Below are positions 58,478 to 64,000 of a stretch of 64,000 bases of DNA, piece after piece. The position numbers and the translations under genes were made by a program. The DNA comes from Murinocardiopsis flavida (lineage in GTDB: Bacteria > Actinomycetota > Actinomycetes > Streptosporangiales > Streptosporangiaceae), in contig NZ_PYGA01000018.1 in NCBI RefSeq assembly GCF_003014485.1, positions 62,001 through 126,000 of the forward strand, written 5' to 3'. How positions within the stretch are numbered: position 1 is the first letter of the stretch; each line of letters starts with the position of its first letter. A model generated the notes under the pieces. The model saw nothing but the letters and a program-made list of their open reading frames with translations, ran no database searches and was not told the origin of the DNA.

Positions 58478-59434
58478 ATGAACACGGAAACCCCCACAGC
58501 GGTCCTGCTGAACCCGCAGGTCGTCGTCGAACCGGGCGATTATCGCGCCCTCTACGACGAGCACTCCTCCGTTCGAGACGCTTTCGACGATGCCTCGGGT
58601 GTCCTGGGGTTCGACCTCGCCGGCGCGTTCCTCGACGACGATCCCGCCCTGATCAACAGCGGGACCGTGGTACGCCCCGCCTCGCTCGCCATCGCGACGG
58701 CGATCTACGGCATGACCGTGGCCCGCGGGCGGCCCCCGACGTACCTGGCCGGGCTCAGCCTCGGGGCGATCGTGGCAGGACACCTCAGCGGGCACATGAG
58801 CTTCCGCGACGCCGTACGCATGACGCACCTGATGCCCGCGATCGAGGACCGGGTGTTCGCGGGCAAGGGCCTGGGAGTCGCGTTCTACTACGGTGTCGAC
58901 ATCGCCGCGTTCGAGGATGCGATGCGCCGCGAGGTCGCGGCCGGGCGCGTCCTGAGTCCCTGCGCCTACACCGCGGCCGACCAGATGATCCTCACCGGGG
59001 AGCTGGGCGCGCTCCGGGCCATGAACGTCCGCGCCGTCGCATGCGGCGGCGTCGGAGTCGTCATCCCGCACGGTCCGCCGGCGCACAGCCCGCTGCCCGT
59101 GCTCCACGAGGTCGAGGAGCGCTTCCGGGGGGAATGGCGGTACCGGGACCCTGCGGGCGATCCCGACATCCCCGTCATCTGCAATCTCACCAGCCGGGTG
59201 CTGGCGACCGGCGATGAGCTGACCGACTCCTTCATCCGCCAGTACAGCCGCACGGTCCACTGGGAGCGCGGCGTGCGGCGCCTCGCCGAGCTGGGCGTCC
59301 GCAAGGTGACGGTGATCGGCCCCGGTCACTTCGTGCTGAAGTCGCTGCGATCGACCCCGGCCGAGTTCGAGGTCGAGGCATTCCTCGGGGCGGGCGACCT
59401 GCCCGACCCGGCGGTGGGAAGAGCACGCTCGTGA
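58478..59434 (+). CDS. Free-standing acyltransferase 1 (FabD-like)
   Basis: The 318-residue protein has an AT fold with the nucleophile elbow AGLSLG (Ser94) and a downstream PPAHSPLP where ATs carry the second catalytic His. GLSLG is a variant seen in discrete ATs of trans-AT systems. It could load a malonyl-type unit onto the free ACP, or onto the ACP of the AT-defective module. Its last codons overlap the next gene's GTG. The extender unit cannot be deduced. Confidence 0.86.
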   Translation: MNTETPTAVLLNPQVVVEPGDYRALYDEHSSVRDAFDDASGVLGFDLAGAFLDDDPALINSGTVVRPASLAIATAIYGMTVARGRPPTYLAGLSLGAIVAGHLSGHMSFRDAVRMTHLMPAIEDRVFAGKGLGVAFYYGVDIAAFEDAMRREVAAGRVLSPCAYTAADQMILTGELGALRAMNVRAVACGGVGVVIPHGPPAHSPLPVLHEVEERFRGEWRYRDPAGDPDIPVICNLTSRVLATGDELTDSFIRQYSRTVHWERGVRRLAELGVRKVTVIGPGHFVLKSLRSTPAEFEVEAFLGAGDLPDPAVGRARS

Positions 59435-60357
59435 CCGCCGATGGCGCTTCGGCGGTCGTCTTCCCCGGCATGGCCCCGTCCAACTATGCGAGCGTCGGCG
59501 CGTTCATGCGCGCCGACCCGTACGTGCGGCGGCGCCTCGCCATCGCCGACGAGGCGTTGGGGTACTCGCTCATCGACCGGTTCCGCGCCGAGGACCGCGA
59601 CTACGCCGAAGCCGGCCACATCGCATTCGTCGTCAACTGCATCGCACTCGCAGACCGGTCCACCGACCGGTACGGGCTCGACCCGCGGCTCTGCGTCGGA
59701 CCGAGCTTCGGCCAGATGGCGTCGATCGCGTTCACCGGCGTCCTGCCCTTCGCCGACCTGGTCCGCCTCACCGCGGAGATCTCACGCTGCGAGCGCGAGT
59801 ACTTCGCCGAGCACCACCGGGACCTGGTGACCAGCTTCTTCTTCCGCACCCCTGAGGACGGGCTCCGGCACGTGCTGGAGCGGATGGACACCGGGGGAGT
59901 GTGGTGCGACGTCTCCTGCTTCCTCGGCGACGGTTTCTACGCCGTCACCCTCCCCGAGGACCGCGTCGAGGCGCTGGAGGCGGCGATCCGGGAGGTGCGG
60001 GGCGTCCCCTTGTACACGATGCGCCCCCCGGTGCACTGCCGGGCGTTCGGTGCGCTCAGGGAGCGGCTCCGGCCGGTCCTGGAGCGGTTCCCCTTCGCGG
60101 CGCCCCGTATCCCGCTGGTATCCGACCAGGACGGGGCGGTCGTCGACTCCGCCGAAGGCGTGGCGGGGCTGGTGCTCGACGGCTTCGTCCGGCCGGTCAG
60201 ATGGAACGACGCGGCCGCCACGATGCAGCGGGAGGGGATCGGCACGGTCTGCGTCCCCGGGCCCAGCAGCCTGTTCGACCGCTTGTCCCGCCGATACTTC
60301 GACGTGCTCGCCGTCAACCCCGAGACGTGCTCACCCGGGGCCGACCGGACGGCCTGA
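59431..60357 (+). CDS. Free-standing acyltransferase 2, divergent
   Basis: The 308-residue protein resembles acyltransferase 1 in length and layout (VVFPGMAPSNYASVG at the N-terminus; ARTAT-like blocks), with Ser92 in VGPSFGQM and a His in MRPPVHCRAFG. The motif GPSFG departs from GHSxG, so it may be a hydrolase, an unusual transferase or a partner of acyltransferase 1. Paired discrete ATs in known trans-AT systems often combine an AT with an acyl hydrolase. It overlaps acyltransferase 1 by 4 bases and ends the operon, converging on the acetyltransferase 13 bases away. Confidence 0.8.
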   Translation: MTADGASAVVFPGMAPSNYASVGAFMRADPYVRRRLAIADEALGYSLIDRFRAEDRDYAEAGHIAFVVNCIALADRSTDRYGLDPRLCVGPSFGQMASIAFTGVLPFADLVRLTAEISRCEREYFAEHHRDLVTSFFFRTPEDGLRHVLERMDTGGVWCDVSCFLGDGFYAVTLPEDRVEALEAAIREVRGVPLYTMRPPVHCRAFGALRERLRPVLERFPFAAPRIPLVSDQDGAVVDSAEGVAGLVLDGFVRPVRWNDAAATMQREGIGTVCVPGPSSLFDRLSRRYFDVLAVNPETCSPGADRTA

Positions 60358-60370
60358 GCCCACCGGGCGG

Positions 60371-61009
60371 CTACCGCGACCGGCCCACGAGCTTCTCGAA
60401 GACATCACCGTTCCAGCGCTCCCGCATGGCCCGCTGGAACTCCTCCGCGGCGGCCCTCTTGTCGGCCTCCGGGACGACGTCCTCGATGGCCCCCCACTCG
60501 TCCAGCGTGTAGAACTCGTCGCGGAGCACCGAGGCGACGATCGCGTCGTGGAAGCGGCCGTCGAGGAAGAAGTAGTCGCGCAGCAGGCCTTCGATCACGA
60601 TCCCGGTGTTCAGCAGCATCTTGACCGTGCGGACGTTGAACATGCCGACCGTGAACTGCACACGGTGCGCGTTCCTCGCATGGAACAGGTGCTCCAGCAC
60701 GAGGGAGGTGGCCTCCGCCCCGCAGCCGGTGTCCCAGTAGTCCGGGTCGCCGATGGCCCCGCCGATCTCGTAGCTGCCCGCGTACTTCTTCGACTGCCAG
60801 CGTATGAACCCGACCTTGCGTCCGTCCCGGGTCAGGACCATCAGGATCGACTCGCCGGACGTCTCCGCCCGCCGCCTGAGCAGTTCGGCCGAAGGGAACT
60901 CGGGACCGCCCGATGCGAGGCTGGCGGTGAGTCCCGGACGCATCCACCCGCTGATCAGTTCATAGTCGTCTTCGGTCAACGGCTGGAGCCGCACGAGGTG
61001 GCCTTGCAT
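60371..61009 (-). CDS. GNAT-family N-acetyltransferase (RimJ/RimL type)
   Basis: The 212-residue protein has the GNAT acetyl-CoA region (ILMVLTRDGRKVGFIRWQ, then WDTGCGAEATSLVLEHLF) and the C-terminal HRVQFTVGMFNVRTVKMLLN of the RimJ/L group. It may acetylate the cluster product for tailoring or self-protection; this is inferred from position only. AGGAGGAACCC precedes the ATG. It is the last gene of the MFS-KAS III-GNAT transcript, 14 bases after the ketosynthase. Confidence 0.88.
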   Translation of the reverse strand: MQGHLVRLQPLTEDDYELISGWMRPGLTASLASGGPEFPSAELLRRRAETSGESILMVLTRDGRKVGFIRWQSKKYAGSYEIGGAIGDPDYWDTGCGAEATSLVLEHLFHARNAHRVQFTVGMFNVRTVKMLLNTGIVIEGLLRDYFFLDGRFHDAIVASVLRDEFYTLDEWGAIEDVVPEADKRAAAEEFQRAMRERWNGDVFEKLVGRSR

Positions 61010-61023
61010 GGGTTCCTCCTTGG

Positions 61024-62100
61024 TCACGGGTTCCTGCGGGCGGGACCGTCCTCGCCCCAATGCCTGACGCACAGCGTTCCCCAGAGGAACCCGGCGCCGA
61101 TGGCGGAGATGGCCACCAGGTCACCCGGGCGCACCCGGCCGCCGGCGAGGGACTCGTGCAGGCCGATGAAGATGGTCGCGGCACCGGTGTTGCCCAACCG
61201 GTCGACGCTGACCGCTGCCTTGTCCATCGGCTGGCCCAACGCGCGCATGGCCTCCTTGACGATGTTCAGGTTGGCCTGGTGGAAGATGAAGCGGTCGATG
61301 TCGGAGACGCCGAATCCGGCACTTTCGACCGCCGTCTCGACACTGGCGGGAAGTTGTTCGGTCGCCTCCTTCCATACGGCGCGGCCGTCCATCTTCAGGA
61401 AGTGCTCCCGGTCCGCCAACGTCGTCGCCGAAGGCGGCAGGCGTGTCCCCCCGGCAGGGATCTCCACGGCGTGCGACAGGCGTGAGCCGATGTGCCACGA
61501 GAGGATGCCGTGGCCCGCTCGCGTCCGGCTGAGGACCGCAGCTCCCGCCGCGTCGCCGAAGAACACGCGTGTTGCCCGGTCCAGGGGGTCGGTGACGCGT
61601 GACAGGCACTCGGCGCCGATCACCAGGACGTGGGAGAGGGCCTCGTTCTGGAGCAGGTGCCCGCCGATCCACAACCCGTAGACCCCCCCGGCACACGCGG
61701 CCTGGTTCAGGTCCAGGGGGATCGCGCAGTGCGCGCCGATCCGCTCCTTGACCATCAGCGCCGTGGACGGGAGCGGCTGGTCCTGGGTGAACGTGGCGAC
61801 GATGACCGCGTCGATCCGGTCGGCCGTGACGCCGGCGTCCGTGAGGGCGGCCTCCGCTGCTGCGACGCACATGTCGGAGGTGGTCTGCCCGTCGGGGAGG
61901 AACCGCCGTTCCCTGATACCGGTGCGCTCCCTGATCCAGGCGTCCGTGGTGTCGAGTTCACGGGTCAGTTCGGCGTTGGTGACCACGCGCTCGGGGATGT
62001 GGACGCCCGTTCCGGCGACGCCGACCGGAAGACGCAGCCCTGTCGCCGCTGGGCGCCGCATGGCCCTATCCCCGTGCGGATCCGTGTTCTGGCTCCCCAT
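61024..62100 (-). CDS. FabH-like 3-oxoacyl-ACP synthase III
   Basis: The 358-residue protein is a KAS III with the full catalytic triad: Cys136 in LNQAACAGG, His274 in FIFHQANLN and Asn304 in RLGNTGAAT. In clusters such enzymes start chains, or act as acyltransferases that release or couple chains (CerJ-type). No thioesterase is visible in the window, so a release or coupling role is possible. CCAGGAGG lies before the ATG at 62100. The MFS gene upstream overlaps its first 35 bases. Confidence 0.93.
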   Translation of the reverse strand: MGSQNTDPHGDRAMRRPAATGLRLPVGVAGTGVHIPERVVTNAELTRELDTTDAWIRERTGIRERRFLPDGQTTSDMCVAAAEAALTDAGVTADRIDAVIVATFTQDQPLPSTALMVKERIGAHCAIPLDLNQAACAGGVYGLWIGGHLLQNEALSHVLVIGAECLSRVTDPLDRATRVFFGDAAGAAVLSRTRAGHGILSWHIGSRLSHAVEIPAGGTRLPPSATTLADREHFLKMDGRAVWKEATEQLPASVETAVESAGFGVSDIDRFIFHQANLNIVKEAMRALGQPMDKAAVSVDRLGNTGAATIFIGLHESLAGGRVRPGDLVAISAIGAGFLWGTLCVRHWGEDGPARRNP

Positions 62101-63400
62101 GACTTCCTCCTGGAGCTGTCTCTTCTGGCGAGGCGGGCGGCGCATCGGGCGCCGCCCATGCGATGGGCCGCAGGCGGCGAGCCGACGGCAGGGCCGTGAC
62201 GACGGAGGCGGACAGGGCGAGCACCGCGGCGAGAGTGAGGAAGGCGGCGGTGCCTCCGGAGGTCTCGTACACCACACCGCCGAGCAGAGGGCCGAACGGC
62301 TGGGCCGCCCCCGTGATGAACGACGACACGCTGAAGACGCGGCCCTGCAAGCCGTCGGGGGTGAACCGGACCTGGTAGGTACTGAGCAGGGTGTTGAGGA
62401 GAGGCACCGTGAAGACGGCGACTCCCAGCAGCAGCGCCATCGCCCCCACACCGGGCGCGGCCGCCAGGCCGAAGAGAACCGCCGGCAGCAGCCAACTCGC
62501 GCTGAACAGGAGCGCGGTGGGAGTGAGCGCACGCATCAGCGTGGGAGCAGCGAGGGCGCCCGCAACCCCGCCCAGGCTCGCGGCCGACAGGGCGGTGCCG
62601 ATCACCGCGCCCCCGGATCCCTGGTCGTGGGCCGCCGCCACGATCACCAGGGTCGCGCCGCCGAAGACCAGGTTGGGGCCGATCGCGGAGATGAGCAGCA
62701 CCCGCACCTCCGGCGCCCTCCGCAGCCAGGCGAACCCCTCACGAACCTCGGTGTGGAAGGGGCGGCGCCGATCGGCGTGCCGCTGCGGCCGCTTCTGTAG
62801 GGGGCGGCGGAGTGTGGCGACCATCGCGGCGGTCAGCGCATGGGCGAGGGCGTTCACACCGAACGGCAGCCAGGTACCGACAGCGAACAGCCAGCCGCCC
62901 GCCGCGGGACCGGCCAGGGCGGCCGACTGGCTTCTGGCCTCGTTCGCGGCCAGAGCGACGGGGACCTGCGAGGGGTGCACGACGTGGCGGAGTGCCGAGC
63001 GTCCGGCGAACCGGAAGAACTCCAGGGCCACGCCGTCGACGGCGGCGACCACGATGATCAGCCAGATCGGCACCACGCCGGCGATCACGGCGGCGGTCAG
63101 CACCACCATGGCGGCCGCGCGGCCGACCTCGCTGACGATCATGATCCGGCGCCGGTCGGCCCGGTCGCAGATGGCGCCGGCCGGAAGCCGCGCCGCGAGC
63201 CCCACCGCGTAGGCGATGGAGCCCAGTACCCCCGCCCAGGCCGCGGAACCGTGGAGCGTGAGCACCAGGAGCGGGTAGGCGAGCACAGCGGTGACGTTGC
63301 CGAACTGGGAGACGCACTGTCCGAGCCAGAGGACCTGGAAGGCGCGGTTGCGGCGCAGCGGTGCCACCCGCTCGGTCCCGACGCCGCCGACCATGCTCAT
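62066..63400 (-). CDS. Major facilitator superfamily exporter
   Basis: The 444-residue protein has twelve hydrophobic segments and the MFS_3/enterobactin-exporter layout (RAFQVLWLGQCVSQFGNVTA in helix 1, RLPAGAICDRADRRRIMIVS with the conserved loop). It likely exports the cluster product. The stop lies inside the KAS III gene, indicating co-transcription. An in-frame ATG two codons downstream is an alternative start. Confidence 0.9.
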   Translation of the reverse strand: MSMVGGVGTERVAPLRRNRAFQVLWLGQCVSQFGNVTAVLAYPLLVLTLHGSAAWAGVLGSIAYAVGLAARLPAGAICDRADRRRIMIVSEVGRAAAMVVLTAAVIAGVVPIWLIIVVAAVDGVALEFFRFAGRSALRHVVHPSQVPVALAANEARSQSAALAGPAAGGWLFAVGTWLPFGVNALAHALTAAMVATLRRPLQKRPQRHADRRRPFHTEVREGFAWLRRAPEVRVLLISAIGPNLVFGGATLVIVAAAHDQGSGGAVIGTALSAASLGGVAGALAAPTLMRALTPTALLFSASWLLPAVLFGLAAAPGVGAMALLLGVAVFTVPLLNTLLSTYQVRFTPDGLQGRVFSVSSFITGAAQPFGPLLGGVVYETSGGTAAFLTLAAVLALSASVVTALPSARRLRPIAWAAPDAPPASPEETAPGGSHGEPEHGSARG

Positions 63401-63524
63401 CGGTTCCGCCGTCTCCTCAGGGACGGGACCGGCGGGCCCGGAACGCGGCAGGCGTCCGGCGGCGCCGCACGGGCCGTCCCGCCCGAGGGCGCCTGCGCGC
63501 CCACGACGCGCGGCACGCCGGGGA

Positions 63525-64000
63525 TCACCGCGCCCCCTCCGCGCAGTCCGGGCGGACCAGGTCGATGCCGCGCAGCCGGACCAGGGTGGTCAGCAGCTTC
63601 AGCGCCAAATCGGGGTTCCGCCGGCGGCGGACCACGTCGGCCACCTCCAGTTCCCGACCTGAGGAGAGCTCGTCGACCAGCTCCGAGATGCCATCGCGGG
63701 GCACCTTGAGCCGGACCCCGCGGACGAAGATCTCCGCATGGTCGGGGTGCTCCACGAGCACCAGCGGGAACGGCCGGGCGAGGCGGACGGCCGCCGGACG
63801 CAGGTCGTCCGTTCCGACGCCGTTGAGCGGAACCGGCGCCGTCGAGAAGCCGAGATTGCTCCGCTGCCGCGCGATATGGGAGTCGACCGCCTCACGGACC
63901 CACGCGTCGAGGCCGGATTCGGGTAGATCGGCCCAAGCGGTGTCGGTGTAGTCCCACGGTTCGCTCCAGAACTCGGTGTCGTGAAGGGGAGCGCTGCGTT
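63525..64000 (-). CDS. C-terminal part of an unrecognised protein, cut by window edge
   Basis: The frame stays open on the minus strand from the stop at 63525 to base 64000, giving about 158 visible residues: an aromatic and acidic start (EFWSEPWDYTDTAWADLPES), a central APVPLNGVGTDDLRPAAVRL, and a basic, helical end (DVVRRRRNPDLALKLLTTLV) that resembles a winged-helix tail. I do not recognise the family; a JmjC/cupin-type protein with a C-terminal winged helix is one possibility. It is 124 bases upstream of the MFS gene in the same direction, so probably in the cluster. Confidence 0.7.
   Translation of the reverse strand, partial: RSAPLHDTEFWSEPWDYTDTAWADLPESGLDAWVREAVDSHIARQRSNLGFSTAPVPLNGVGTDDLRPAAVRLARPFPLVLVEHPDHAEIFVRGVRLKVPRDGISELVDELSSGRELEVADVVRRRRNPDLALKLLTTLVRLRGIDLVRPDCAEGAR

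Overview
The window is very GC-rich, uses GTG starts often, packs genes with ATGA/GTGA overlaps and ends many genes with GC-rich hairpins that lack a U-tract. Together with DUF1707 and DUF3817 proteins, a CelR/CebR-type operator, an ATPase-less sugar ABC importer and a modular PKS/NRPS locus, this points to a filamentous actinomycete, probably Nocardiopsaceae-like (inference from gene content only).

Positions 1-39350 are mostly chromosomal housekeeping and accessory genes. In order: the end of a NarL-type response regulator; a coupled GMC (cholesterol-oxidase-like) oxidoreductase and alpha/beta hydrolase; a 1.4-kb gene-free stretch holding a repeat family (4329-5759); a proline-iminopeptidase-like hydrolase facing an AbiEi/DUF559 protein; a UvrD-like helicase; small membrane and secreted proteins; a GH64 beta-1,3-glucanase preceded by a CelR-like operator; a two-member lineage-specific protein family; a PTS-type dihydroxyacetone kinase (dhaKL facing dhaM); a second UvrD-like helicase with a RelE-like N-terminus; a YjiH-type membrane protein; a membrane-anchored STAND NTPase with a helical-repeat tail; two SanA/YdcF-like proteins around a helical-repeat protein; a MurNAc recycling and uptake locus (rpiR-murQ-ABC importer, with a sugar kinase facing it); and two near-identical tRNA-Lys(CUU) genes on either side of a glycosyltransferase.

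From about 39532 to the right edge lies a hybrid NRPS-PKS biosynthetic gene cluster that continues past the window. One minus-strand transcript carries a LuxR-type regulator, a 2442-residue A-PCP-KS-AT-DH-KR-ACP protein and a 928-residue KS-AT-ACP protein, all overlapping. The last module is degenerate: the HGTGT histidine of its KS is Gln, and its AT lacks the nucleophile and about 100 residues. The divergent plus-strand operon encodes a free ACP, a VioC-like 2-oxoglutarate oxygenase, a cysteine-desulfurase-like PLP enzyme, a FabG-like reductase and two free-standing acyltransferases. An aldehyde dehydrogenase, a sensor kinase/response regulator pair, an orphan response regulator, a FabH-like ketosynthase, a GNAT acetyltransferase and an MFS exporter complete the visible part.

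A working model (inference): an amino acid, perhaps basic or hydroxylated, is loaded by the A domain, extended once with malonyl-CoA and beta-reduced, then passed to the non-canonical KS-AT0-ACP. The free acyltransferases and ACP act in trans, and release uses something other than a thioesterase, since none is visible. A 21-bp motif (17/21 identical) shared by the two main intergenic regions suggests common control.
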